From positions 1 through 8,421 of the forward strand of contig JBNKIW010000081.1 in NCBI GenBank assembly GCA_050290865.1: DNA of 8,421 nucleotides, given 5' to 3'. Numbering within the stretch: position 1 is the stretch's first letter; every line of letters starts with the position of its first letter. This document shows positions 1 to 7,458 of the stretch, one piece after another. The DNA comes from JARRLC01 sp050290865. GTDB taxonomy: Bacteria; Pseudomonadota; Alphaproteobacteria; Rhizobiales; Rhodomicrobiaceae. A model generated the notes under the pieces. That model was not told the DNA's origin. It saw only the letters and a program-made list of their open reading frames with translations, and searched no databases. The position numbers and the translations under genes are program-made.

Positions 1-840
1 AGTGATCAGCCCGCCGTCGCGCATCTCGGCCGCAATGGCTGTGGCCACCCAGCCGGAATAAAAACCCGCCGCGCCCTTCTCAGCGATGGTGCGCAGTGTC
101 TTGGCGAGGTCCGGCTGGCGCAGAATTTCACCCGAACGGTAGGGCCGCCCGTCGGGATGCTCGAAAAAGTGCAGCGACGATGGATCGTTTACGAAGTGCT
201 CGCGCTTTGTCTCAAGCGCAAAGCTGAGGCCGCGCGACACAGGAAAGCCCTCCTCCGCAAGCTTGATGGCAGGTGCCAAGACGCGGGCGCGCGGCATGGT
301 GCCGTATCTTTCGAGAGCGTAGAGGAGGCCCGCCACCGTTCCCGGCACACCGGCCGAAGCGCGGCTGTATCGCGCCTTTTCGATGTCCACCTCGCCTTGC
401 GCGTCGAGGAACATGTCGCGCGAGGCAGCCGCAGGGGCCATCTCGCGGTAATCGATGGCGACGGCTTTCCCTGCCCCCTCGTGGCCGGACAGCTTGATGA
501 CCATGAAACCGCCACCGCCAAGATTGCCCGCCTGCGGATGTGTTACCGCCATCGCGAAGCCGGTGGCGACGGCGGCATCGATGGCGTTGCCACCCTCTCG
601 CAGGATCCTGGCGCCGATCTCGGCAGCGAGCTTTTCCTGAGCCGCCGCCATGCCATGTTCAGCGACGGCGGGATGGAAGCGTGCGTTGCGCGCGATGAGC
701 GCGGGATTGCGATCCGCCGCATTCTGTGCCGGGGCAGGCAAGGCGGATAAGAGCAGCGTCAGAAACGCGGCGAGGAAACTGAGGGAATCGCGGCCGCGCA
801 AGAAGGCGGCGCGCGCACCTGGCGCTTTCAACGGCGTCAA
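1..840 (-). CDS. ggt: gamma-glutamyltransferase, N-terminal 280 residues (partial)
   Basis: This reading frame stays open on the minus strand to the window edge, so the gene is cut at its 3' end. Gamma-glutamyltransferases are exported enzymes that cleave and transfer the gamma-glutamyl group of glutathione and related peptides. The recognisable N-terminal half contains EHGMAAAQEKLAAEIGARIL, then GGNAIDAAVATGFAMAV, THPQAGNLGGGGFMV and DYREMAP. The Arg in DYREMAP (about residue 132) matches the substrate-binding Arg of the family. The catalytic Thr of the small subunit lies beyond the window. No ATG precedes the conserved region. I chose TTG (complement of 838-840) because an AAGG lies 6 bases before it and because it supplies a signal peptide: arginines, then a hydrophobic run FLAAFLTLLLSALPAPAQ (about 22-39). 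A second TTG at 831 is an alternative start. The family call is firm; the exact start is less so. Confidence 0.9.
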   Translation of the reverse strand, partial: MTPLKAPGARAAFLRGRDSLSFLAAFLTLLLSALPAPAQNAADRNPALIARNARFHPAVAEHGMAAAQEKLAAEIGARILREGGNAIDAAVATGFAMAVTHPQAGNLGGGGFMVIKLSGHEGAGKAVAIDYREMAPAAASRDMFLDAQGEVDIEKARYSRASAGVPGTVAGLLYALERYGTMPRARVLAPAIKLAEEGFPVSRGLSFALETKREHFVNDPSSLHFFEHPDGRPYRSGEILRQPDLAKTLRTIAEKGAAGFYSGWVATAIAAEMRDGGLIT

Positions 841-1133
841 ATGGGGACCTTACAAGCTGTTGTCTGCCCTCAGCATGAGTACGCAGCCGCGCCACTCCAA
901 TGCACATTCCCGTTAGCAGATGAGCGGCCATGCATCGGGCCGCATTCACTGCGTTCCCGCTGGGGCTGACCGACAGCGACGCCCGCTTCGAGACCGGACA
1001 AATCCGCAAATTTCTGCCGGGCATGGCGGATCGCGCGGTCCTGCGGCGGCCGGTTGCCAAAAAAGGGCGAAGAAAACCCTCGAACAGCGGGGCATCTCGG
1101 CCGACAAAGGGAAACCGCAGCGAAGGAACCGAA
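841..1133. other. divergent intergenic region
   Basis: This stretch separates the leftward gamma-glutamyltransferase gene from the rightward glycosidase gene, so it should hold promoters for both directions. I could not identify a convincing -35/-10 pair on either strand. The downstream glycosidase frame is open back to an ATG at 930, but the 68 extra residues are Arg-rich, show no family similarity, and would bury the signal peptide. I therefore treat this stretch as non-coding. Confidence 0.4.
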
Positions 1134-1997
1134 ATGCGCTGGTTTTCAATCAGTGGGCTGAGGCACGTGGCATGGGCGGCTATCGCCAGCGGCTCGATCC
1201 TCACGGCATTCGCAGCGCACGGTCAGATACTCAAGGCGTCCACCCCGCCGGAAGCCCGTCTCGCTGCATTCGCGTGGCGGGCACTCGCCACTGGCTTCGA
1301 AGTCGGCGAAATGCCGGTTCTCAACGCGGGCAGGGAAGTGGACCGCATCCTGCTGGCACGCATCGACCCGGCGCGCTTCCGCTTCATCCTGCGGCACGCC
1401 CCGGATGGCGGCCGCAACCTCGGCGAATGGATGCGCATGCTCGGCAGCGTCATGGTGATCAACGGTAGCTTTTTCGCTCCTGGCGGAGAACCCGATACAC
1501 CCCTCCTCAGCAACGGCATACGATCCGGTCCGAAGGATTACCATGCTCGCCACGGAGCGTTCGTGGCATCCGATAAATTCACTGGCATCCGCGACCTGCG
1601 GAAGAACAACTGGCGCCGGCAATTCCGCGACGCGCACGACGCCACGGTTTCCTATCCGCTTCTTCTCGGTGCCGACGGACGCAACACCGTCCAGTCAAGC
1701 GAGCTTCGCGCCCGGCGCTCCTTTGTCGGCCAGGATGAAGCCGGACGCATCGTCCTCGGAACAACGCGGGCGGCGTCCTTCTCGCTGAAAGGACTTGCCG
1801 ACCTTCAGCGCGCGAGCCCGCTGCGCTTGCGGCTAGCGCTGAACCTCGATGGTGGGCCTTACGCTTGTCAGGCGATTGCGTATAAAGGCTTTGTACGCAA
1901 CATCTGCGGTGTGGCAGAAGAAGGCGGAGCGCCGCCCAGGACGGCCGCGCGCGGCATCCGGTTGCCGATCGTGATGGCGGTTCTACCCCGGCAGTGA
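1134..1997 (+). CDS. exported phosphodiester glycosidase family protein (NAGPA/DUF2233-like)
   Basis: The 287-residue protein resembles the phosphodiester glycosidase family, related to the catalytic domain of mammalian N-acetylglucosamine-1-phosphodiester alpha-N-acetylglucosaminidase. Bacterial members are usually exported and thought to act on sugar-phosphodiester linkages in cell-surface polymers; the substrate here is unknown. Visible family marks are VMVINGSFF (about 106-114), where the family has its Asn-Gly-x-Phe-Phe element, and LALNLDGG (about 234-241) near the C-terminus. ATG 1134 is chosen because GAAGGA sits 6 bases upstream and because it begins a signal peptide (MRWFSISGLRHVAWAAIASG and on to about residue 30, ending AFAAHG). 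It ends 13 bases before the C39-like peptidase gene, so the two are probably one operon acting outside the inner membrane. Confidence 0.8.
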   Translation: MRWFSISGLRHVAWAAIASGSILTAFAAHGQILKASTPPEARLAAFAWRALATGFEVGEMPVLNAGREVDRILLARIDPARFRFILRHAPDGGRNLGEWMRMLGSVMVINGSFFAPGGEPDTPLLSNGIRSGPKDYHARHGAFVASDKFTGIRDLRKNNWRRQFRDAHDATVSYPLLLGADGRNTVQSSELRARRSFVGQDEAGRIVLGTTRAASFSLKGLADLQRASPLRLRLALNLDGGPYACQAIAYKGFVRNICGVAEEGGAPPRTAARGIRLPIVMAVLPRQ

Positions 1998-2010
1998 TGT
2001 GAGGATTTCG

Positions 2011-2643
2011 ATGAGGCGCTATCGCTTGATGCTGCTCCTTCTGGTGTCTGCGGCAGCGCTGGCGCTGCTGTGGTATCGCACGCCGCGCAAAGGGATCCCG
2101 GCGTTCGGCGGGTCGGCGCTGTCGGTCCGTCTCCCCGATGTCGCGCACTTTCAGCAGAACGATCCGCGATGGGCTGGCGACCGGCTCGGCAATCTCGACA
2201 ACGGCGATACGCTGGGCTCGGCTGGCTGCATGGTGGCCAGCGTGGCCACCGCGATGACCAATCTCGGCCATGCCACCGATCCGGGGAAACTGAACGCGGC
2301 ACTGGCGGCGGAAGGCGCCTTCACACCGCGAGGGTGGCTGATGTGGTACGCCATTTCCCGCGTCAGCAAGGGTGGAATGCGCGCTGAAGTGCACGCCGAC
2401 CCCTCACTTGCGAAGCTGGATGCGTGCCTGGCCCGCGGCGATTATCCGATCGTGAAGTTCCTTATCGGCGGTGTGATCCCGCACTGGGTTGTCCTGATCG
2501 GCAAGCACGAGGGCACCTATTTCATGCGCGATCCCCTGATCGACGAACCCGCTCCCGCACCGCTGACGCGCCGGACGCAGATCATCCTGTCGGTGAGGTG
2601 CATCGGCCGGACGCCGCAGACAACCGTAGCAACGAAACCATGA
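2011..2643 (+). CDS. membrane-anchored C39-like cysteine peptidase family protein
   Basis: The 210-residue protein has the layout of the peptidase C39-like family of papain-fold cysteine peptidases. FQQNDPRWA (47-55) supplies the oxyanion-type Gln, GSAGCMVASVATAM (69-82) the candidate nucleophile Cys73, PHWVVLIG (147-154) the His148, and MRDPL (162-166) the Asp164. An N-terminal hydrophobic stretch (residues 7-21) after RRYR looks like a signal anchor, placing the domain in the periplasm. ATG 2011 is preferred because GAGGA (2001-2005) lies 5 bases upstream; an in-frame GTG at 1999 would add four residues. It follows the glycosidase gene by 13 bases, suggesting co-transcription and possibly a shared role in envelope or peptide turnover. 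The actual substrate is not evident, and members of this fold may also be non-proteolytic amidases or transferases. Confidence 0.75.
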   Translation: MRRYRLMLLLLVSAAALALLWYRTPRKGIPAFGGSALSVRLPDVAHFQQNDPRWAGDRLGNLDNGDTLGSAGCMVASVATAMTNLGHATDPGKLNAALAAEGAFTPRGWLMWYAISRVSKGGMRAEVHADPSLAKLDACLARGDYPIVKFLIGGVIPHWVVLIGKHEGTYFMRDPLIDEPAPAPLTRRTQIILSVRCIGRTPQTTVATKP

Positions 2644-3263
2644 TCTGAGCCGACGTATGTGACAGGTGTATGCCGTTCGCGATGAACATTCGCGGGAGCG
2701 GCTGAGCATGCTGAAGCTATGTAGGCTGGCTGCACAGACATCGCTGCAGGCCCTTGAGATCCTGGCTTCTCAGAGGCAGGCCGGAGAGAGAGCCACGCCT
2801 GGGGCAAGTGCTGGTGAGCCGCGGCTTTATCTATTGCTTGTTGGCCCACAAGGCATCCCAGAGACCGCTCAGAGAGGATCAACTGCCACGACTCCGGGAT
2901 AGCCTCAGCGGCCGCTTTTGGAGCAAATCCGCTGTTGGAGCGGAACTCGCATCGCCGTGCAACGAATAGTGACGATAGGATCAAAGCGCAGATCGCGACC
3001 CATCCGCAATGTGGGGTGCTGATTGAGCCAACTGTGTGCCCAGGATTTTTGAGCGAACGAAGGACGCTGACCAAACTCGCCCAGGCTGATTTACCATCGG
3101 CGCATCATCACTCAATCTCAGCGGCAGAAGGCGCGGGGAGGCTATGGCGCTGGCTTGTGCCATATTGGCATGGTCGCATACTCGCCTCCACTGGCTACTT
3201 CGTTAGAGAAATCCACGCGCCATCCTTGCAATTCTTCCATGACTCGGAATAAATGCATGGATC
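2644..3263. other. 620-base gene-poor stretch
   Basis: I see no convincing gene here. Short open frames exist on both strands (for example 2666-2902 plus, 2935-3252 plus, and a minus-strand frame from 3074 that runs into the peptidase gene). None shows family motifs, a good ribosome binding site or the codon pattern of the flanking genes. The stretch looks less GC-rich than its neighbours. A small hairpin (TCCGCT 2928-2933 with AGCGGA 2939-2944) has no T-tract. The region could hold a decayed gene or an insertion scar; I could not identify what it came from. Confidence 0.4.
3158..3170. promoter_or_regulatory. short palindrome TGCCATATTGGCA upstream of the ATPase gene
   Basis: TGCCA and TGGCA flank a TAT centre, giving a perfect 5-bp dyad. 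It lies about 95 bases before the ATPase start. A weak promoter-like pair, TTGTGC (3155-3160) and CATACT (3177-3182) with 16 bases between, overlaps it, which would suit a repressor site. This is a suggestion from geometry only; the promoter match is poor. Confidence 0.2.
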
Positions 3264-4454
3264 ATGATCAAGCGCCGCCATCGCGCCCATGTCGAGGGCC
3301 TGCTGCAACGCCATCCAGCCGTGGCCCTTCTCGGGCCGCGCCAGAGCGGGAAGACCACCCTCGCGCTCGAAATCGCGCAAAGCCATACCGCACGAGGCCG
3401 CTCACCCGTCTATATCGACCTGGAGGCGCCCTCCGGTGTGGCCAAGCTGGCCGATCCCGAGCTTTACCTCACTACGCAGGAAGAGAACCTCGTCATCCTT
3501 GACGAGGTGCAGCGCGCGCCGGACCTGTTCATGACCTTGCGTGGCCTGATCGACGCCGGGCGGCGGCGAGGTCACGGTACCGGGCGCTTTTTGCTGCTCG
3601 GGTCCGCGTCCGTCGATCTGCTGAAGCAAGCCTCGGAATCGCTGGCGGGCCGGATCGCCTATGCCGAACTCACGCCGTTCGACGCGACGGAGGTGGTGCA
3701 GAGCAGCGGCGATATGAACCGGCACTGGCTGCGCGGCGGCTTCCCCCGGAGCTATCTCGCCGCCAATGACCGCAACAGCGCGGAATGGCGTGAGGCGTTC
3801 ATCCGCACCTATCTGGAGCGCGACATCCCGCAGTTCGGCGGTCGCATGCCGGCGACGACGCTGCGGCGCTTCTGGACGATGCTGTCGCATGAGCAGGGCG
3901 GGCTTCTCAACGCTGCGCGCCTCGCCAAGGGGCTGGCGGTGAGCGGACAGACGGTCGCGCGCTATCTCGACCTCCTCGTGGACCTGCTGCTGGTGCGGGG
4001 GCTGGAGCCGTGGCTGTCGAACGTGGGCAAGCGGATGGTGAAATCGCCGCGCGTGTTCGTGCGCGACAGCGGGCTGGTTCATGCCCTCCTGGGGCTGGAG
4101 ACGCTGGAGGATCTGCTGGGCCATCCGGTGGTTGGTGGGAGCTGGGAGGGCTACATCGTAGAGAACCTGCTCGCGGTGTCCCCGGCGGGCGCGCAGGCCG
4201 GCTTCTACCGCACCGCTGCGGGGGCGGAGATCGATCTGGTGCTGTCGATGGGGCGGCGACTCTGGGCGATCGAGATCAAGCGCACACTGGCACCGCAGCC
4301 GTCGAAGGGTTTCTGGCTGGCGTGCGAGGATTTGCAGCCGGACACCAAGTTCGTGGTGTATCCGGGCGCCGAGCGGTTTCCGCTGAAGGAGGGGCTGGAG
4401 GCGATTGGGTTGCTGGAGCTGATGGGGATGATTTTGGCGGCAGGCAATCCCTGA
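3264..4454 (+). CDS. AAA family ATPase with C-terminal DUF4143 (nuclease-like) domain
   Basis: The 396-residue protein has the architecture of the AAA_14/DUF4143 ATPases. GPRQSGKT (24-31) is the Walker A loop, LVILDEVQ (77-84) the Walker B with Asp80/Glu81, LLGSAS (111-116) a sensor-type Ser, and LRGGFP (156-161) a family signature. The C-terminal part has AEIDLVL (321-327) and AIEIKRT (335-341), the Asp and Glu-x-Lys of a PD-(D/E)XK-like core. Length is normal for the family. These proteins are widespread, often in accessory regions, and their cellular role is poorly defined; no substrate can be inferred. ATG 3264 is the only sensible start, although the ribosome binding site (GGA at 3259-3261) is weak and close. 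The gene reads toward the DGR module but is separated from it by 96 bases, so membership in the same system is uncertain. Confidence 0.85.
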   Translation: MIKRRHRAHVEGLLQRHPAVALLGPRQSGKTTLALEIAQSHTARGRSPVYIDLEAPSGVAKLADPELYLTTQEENLVILDEVQRAPDLFMTLRGLIDAGRRRGHGTGRFLLLGSASVDLLKQASESLAGRIAYAELTPFDATEVVQSSGDMNRHWLRGGFPRSYLAANDRNSAEWREAFIRTYLERDIPQFGGRMPATTLRRFWTMLSHEQGGLLNAARLAKGLAVSGQTVARYLDLLVDLLLVRGLEPWLSNVGKRMVKSPRVFVRDSGLVHALLGLETLEDLLGHPVVGGSWEGYIVENLLAVSPAGAQAGFYRTAAGAEIDLVLSMGRRLWAIEIKRTLAPQPSKGFWLACEDLQPDTKFVVYPGAERFPLKEGLEAIGLLELMGMILAAGNP

Positions 4455-4550
4455 AGGTAGTAATTCCCGGATTGTTCCGGTTGCGCATCATCACGGGATG
4501 TCGAATTATTTCCCGAGGGATTTTGCATTTTCGGTAAAGGACATTGCGGC

Positions 4551-4877
4551 ATGGACGAGAAGGCGGACGCGGAAGCGCTGGCGCTGGAACTGGCGAAGGA
4601 CCTCGACGGCGAACTGGGCGGCGGCGTGGCCGCGGCGATGGAAGGCGGCGGCGGGACGCGCGCATTCGGCGTCGGCGAAGCGGCAGCCGCGGCGGGGCTG
4701 ATCATGGGCGCTGTGCAGATCGCCATGCAGTACTACTCGGACAAGAAGATGGCGGCGCTCGAAGCCTATCTTGAGGCGAACCTGCCCAAGCCGGAGAAGG
4801 TCAGCGAGGCCAAGCGCGCCAGCATCATCCGCCGGGTGCTGGAGAAGTTCACCGGCTCGGGGCAAAAAGCGCCATAG
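4551..4877 (+). CDS. small protein of unknown function upstream of the caspase-FGE gene
   Basis: This 108-residue protein is not one I recognise. It begins with an acidic helical stretch (MDEKADAEALALELAKDLDG), then a Gly/Ala-rich segment. Residues 38-60 are hydrophobic (AAAAAGLIMGAVQIAMQYY) and could be a membrane helix or a buried helix. The C-terminal half (about 64-102) is charged and helical. AAAGGA (4536-4541) lies 9 bases before the ATG, supporting translation. The gene is 66 bases upstream of the DGR target on the same strand, so it is probably co-transcribed with it. Its position suggests a partner, inhibitor or effector-associated protein of the caspase. That is inference from neighbourhood only. 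Confidence 0.6.
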   Translation: MDEKADAEALALELAKDLDGELGGGVAAAMEGGGGTRAFGVGEAAAAAGLIMGAVQIAMQYYSDKKMAALEAYLEANLPKPEKVSEAKRASIIRRVLEKFTGSGQKAP

Positions 4878-4943
4878 CGCCGTTCCGGGTATTGGGGTAA
4901 AGAGCGGCATTGCGTTTAAGGGCATCTCGTTGCGGGCATTCCC

Positions 4944-7283
4944 ATGGTGGCGGAAGAAAAGCGCGTAGCACTGGTCATCGGCAATGGCGCCTATGCGCAT
5001 GCCAGCATGCTCGCCAATCCGGGCAATGATGCACGCGGCATTGCGGCTGCGCTGACACGGATCGGCTTCTCCGGCATCGCCCCTGCTGGCCAGGATTATG
5101 CCGCTAACTTCAAGACCCCTGGCGTCTCGGCGCTTGCCGACCTTGAATACAACGCCCTGCGCCGCGCGCTCGCCGCTTTCGGCCGCGCCGCCGACCAAGC
5201 TGACCAAGCCATCCTCTACTATGCTGGTCATGGTATCGAAGTCGGCGGGCAGAACTACCTCATCCCGGTTGACGCCCGTCTCGCGCATGCCAAGGACGTC
5301 GACTTCGAAACCGCGTCGCTCATGCAGGTGTTGGGGGCGGTCGATGGCGCCAGCGGGCTGCGCCTTGTCATCCTCGATGCCTGCCGCGACAACCCGTTTC
5401 GTACGCGGTTGTTTCCTGGCCGCGAGGTCTCGCGGGGATTGCGGGCCATCGAACCCGCCGGGAGCGTTCTCGTCGCCTACGCCGCCAAGCACGGCACGGT
5501 GGCGCTTGACGGCAAAGGCATGAACAGTCCTTACGCCAGCGCCATCCTCACCCACATCGAAGAGCCTGGGCTCGATATCGTCGATCTGTTCCGGGAGGTG
5601 AAGGACGACGTTCTTGCGGCCACCGGGCAGCAGCAGGAGCCTTACCTCTATGGCTCGCTCGGGCGCCGCCGCGTCTATTTGGTGCCGCCGGAACCCGAGC
5701 CACAGCCACAGACTACACCGCCGGAAGCAGCGCCGTTTGATCCCGTTCAGGTTGAACTGCAATGGTGGGAGCGGGTGAAGGACTCCGGCAATCCGGCCCT
5801 GCTCACCGAATTTCTGCAACGCTATCCGGACGGCACATTTGCATCGCTGGCACGCGACACCCTCGCCGCTTTGGAATGGAACCGGGTCAAGGCCAGCCGG
5901 AATGCTGCGGATTTTGAGGCATTCATTGCGCGCTGGCCGGGCAGCCGGTTCGAACCAGTGGCTCGGGCGAAACTGGCTGCCATGCAGCGCCGAGCGGAGC
6001 GCTCTGGCGGCGGGATTCCGTGGAAGATGGCGGCGGGCATCGGGGCGGCGGCTGTCGTTCTGGTGGCCGGTTACGCGCTTTGGCCCGATACACCTTCACG
6101 TCCTTCGCCGCCCAAGCAGGCGCAGCCCAGCGCGGAAGATCGGGCGCAGGCAGAAGATGACAAGGCGTTCGCCGCAGCCGAGCGCCGGGGCACCAAGGAG
6201 GCCTTAGAGGCGTATTTGAACAAATATCGCCGCCACGCGGAGGAAGCGAAGAAGCAACTCGCCGCACTTGATTACGCGGATTACAGGGCCGCGGAACGCG
6301 CGAACACGGAGAAGGCTTTCGAGGCATACCGGCGCACGTGGCCGGATGGCCTGAACTTCAAACGGGCTGGCGAGCGAATCGCGGCGCTGCAAGCGGCTGC
6401 CAAAGCCGAGGCTGCGCGGAAGGCGGCGGAGCGGCTCGGCAAGGTCGCGGTGACGGTGCGGGCAGCCCGGGGGCGCGATGAGGAGAAGTGGCTCAAGCCG
6501 GGCGAGGGCAAGACCGAGAGCTTCCGCGACTGCATCAACCGCGCCTGCACCGCGAAAGGCCCGGAGATGGTGGTGGTGCCCGCAGGCAGCTTCATGATGG
6601 GTTCGCCTGAGAACGAGAAGAAGCGTGATAGCGATGAAGGCCCGCGGCACAAGGTGACGATCAAGCAGCCGTTTGCGGTGGGCAAATTCGAAGTGACATT
6701 CGCGGAATGGGACGCCTGTGTGGAGAATGGCGGCTGCGAACATAAACCCAAAGCGCATTGGGGCCGCGGCGATCAGCCGGTGATCAACGTCAGTTGGAAG
6801 GATATCACGAATGAATATCTTCCCTGGCTGCGGAAGAAAACAGGAAAGGACTACCGCCTGTTGAGTGAGGCAGAATGGGAATATGTGGCACGGGCTGGCA
6901 GCAGGACGCCGTTCTGGTGGGGATCTTCCATTAACACCGGGCAGGCGAACTATGATGGCAATTACACCTATGGGGGTGGCCGCAAGGGCGAGTATCGGAA
7001 GAAGACCGTGCCGGTGAAGTCGTTCCGGCCCAATCCGTGGGGCCTTTATCAGGTTCACGGTAACGTGCGGGAGTGGACGGAAGATTGCTGGAACAGCAAT
7101 TACGATAATGCGCCAACGGATGGGTCGGCTTGGACAACCGGAAATTGTGGTCGCCGTGTTCTTCGCGGCGGTTCTTGGGGCAGCCTTCCCAGGAACCTCC
7201 GCTCCGCGTTCCGCCTCTGGTGGATCCCTGACATCCGGGACAACTTTGTCGGTTTCCGTTTGTCCCGAACATTGAATCTTTGA
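4944..7283 (+). CDS. DGR target: caspase-like peptidase with transmembrane helix and hypervariable FGE domain
   Basis: This 779-residue protein has several parts in order. A caspase-like (Peptidase_C14) domain spans about 5-245, with YYAGHGIEVGG giving His96 and VILDACRDNPF giving Cys147. A Pro/Glu linker (248-265) is followed by two helical repeats of the pattern W-x2-V-K...F-x2-R-(Y/W)-P (about 274-347). One transmembrane helix lies at about 358-380, then two further repeats of the same kind (about 405-485). An FGE-sulfatase domain runs from about 541 (EMVVVPAGSFMMGSP) to the C-terminus, with SEAEWEYVARAG, NPWGLYQVHGNVREW and VLRGGSW. Residues 746-768 are the hypervariable stretch written by the DGR. 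Cysteines are telling: one before the helix (the catalytic one) and six after it (530, 535, 592, 598, 715, 735), as expected for a cytoplasmic protease and a disulfide-bonded periplasmic sensor. The start matches the usual caspase N-terminus, but no clear Shine-Dalgarno precedes it, so translation may be coupled to the upstream small gene. Confidence 0.93.
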   Translation: MVAEEKRVALVIGNGAYAHASMLANPGNDARGIAAALTRIGFSGIAPAGQDYAANFKTPGVSALADLEYNALRRALAAFGRAADQADQAILYYAGHGIEVGGQNYLIPVDARLAHAKDVDFETASLMQVLGAVDGASGLRLVILDACRDNPFRTRLFPGREVSRGLRAIEPAGSVLVAYAAKHGTVALDGKGMNSPYASAILTHIEEPGLDIVDLFREVKDDVLAATGQQQEPYLYGSLGRRRVYLVPPEPEPQPQTTPPEAAPFDPVQVELQWWERVKDSGNPALLTEFLQRYPDGTFASLARDTLAALEWNRVKASRNAADFEAFIARWPGSRFEPVARAKLAAMQRRAERSGGGIPWKMAAGIGAAAVVLVAGYALWPDTPSRPSPPKQAQPSAEDRAQAEDDKAFAAAERRGTKEALEAYLNKYRRHAEEAKKQLAALDYADYRAAERANTEKAFEAYRRTWPDGLNFKRAGERIAALQAAAKAEAARKAAERLGKVAVTVRAARGRDEEKWLKPGEGKTESFRDCINRACTAKGPEMVVVPAGSFMMGSPENEKKRDSDEGPRHKVTIKQPFAVGKFEVTFAEWDACVENGGCEHKPKAHWGRGDQPVINVSWKDITNEYLPWLRKKTGKDYRLLSEAEWEYVARAGSRTPFWWGSSINTGQANYDGNYTYGGGRKGEYRKKTVPVKSFRPNPWGLYQVHGNVREWTEDCWNSNYDNAPTDGSAWTTGNCGRRVLRGGSWGSLPRNLRSAFRLWWIPDIRDNFVGFRLSRTLNL
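7150..7273 (+). repeat. DGR variable repeat (VR)
   Basis: This 124-base segment, the 3' end of the target gene, aligns without gaps to 7517-7640. It differs at 16 positions: 7179, 7180, 7183, 7185, 7186, 7209, 7210, 7215, 7216, 7218, 7221, 7225, 7234, 7239, 7245 and 7246. At every one the template has A. The changes alter 11 codons: N to G, S, L, F, L, I, I, D and F, and R to W twice, all within residues 746-768. The first 29 bases and the last 27 bases (7247-7273) are identical to the template. The 3' identical block corresponds to the initiation-of-mutagenic-homology region of known DGRs. Identity ends sharply after ACATT. Confidence 0.96.
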
Positions 7284-7343
7284 TCTTTACCACCTTACGT
7301 CTTGTGTTCTTCAAAGCTAGCCACGCGTGCGGACCTAATCAGA

Positions 7344-7369
7344 ACCGCCGGAGGCGGTCGATTTTTTTT
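7344..7369 (+). terminator. intrinsic terminator after the DGR target gene
   Basis: ACCGCC (7344-7349) pairs with GGCGGT (7353-7358) around a GGA loop, followed by CGA and a run of eight T (7362-7369). It lies 60 bases past the target stop codon and before the TR. Target mRNA should therefore end here, leaving the TR and avd to be transcribed from a separate promoter. Confidence 0.88.
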
Positions 7370-7382
7370 CGCCAGGGCATCT

Positions 7383-7400
7383 GTGCATAACGTGCATAAC
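7383..7400. repeat. tandem 9-base direct repeat GTGCATAAC
   Basis: GTGCATAAC occurs twice head to tail (7383-7391, 7392-7400), just past the terminator and about 115 bases before the TR. The placement fits a binding site controlling the TR transcript, or simply a tandem duplication. No promoter could be firmly assigned nearby. Confidence 0.4.
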
Positions 7401-7419
7401 CTCACAGCCCCGCTGGTTC

Positions 7420-7458
7420 CACCTCCCCGACTCGCCGCAGCATAATCCGTGGGAGGTG
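7420..7458 (+). promoter_or_regulatory. inverted repeat and possible -10 element upstream of the TR
   Basis: CACCTCCC (7420-7427) is the exact reverse complement of GGGAGGTG (7451-7458), with a 23-base loop. The loop holds CATAAT (7441-7446), one base from the -10 consensus, but no good -35 lies at the right distance. Some promoter must lie between the terminator at 7369 and the TR at 7517 if the TR has its own transcript. This is the best candidate area, at low confidence. Confidence 0.25.

Noticed and set aside
157..750. Plus-strand 197-codon ORF
   Set aside because: It is the antisense shadow of the gamma-glutamyltransferase gene, whose protein motifs are unmistakable on the minus strand.
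930..1133. N-terminal extension of the glycosidase from ATG 930
   Set aside because: The added 68 residues are Arg-rich without family similarity and would bury the signal peptide. The start at 1134 has GAAGGA upstream.
4455..4550. CGGGA (4494-4498) / TCCCG (4511-4515) as a terminator after the ATPase gene
   Set aside because: The stem has five pairs with a 12-base loop and no T-tract follows.
4506..5819. Minus-strand 437-codon ORF
   Set aside because: It is the antisense shadow of the small protein and caspase coding region, a common effect in high-GC DNA. It has no recognisable domain.
7278..7316. CTTTGA (7278-7283) and TCAAAG (7311-7316) as the hairpin often found just after a VR
   Set aside because: The stem is only 6 bp with a 27-base loop, unlike the short-loop cruciforms seen after VRs in some phage DGRs. 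Chance is a sufficient explanation.
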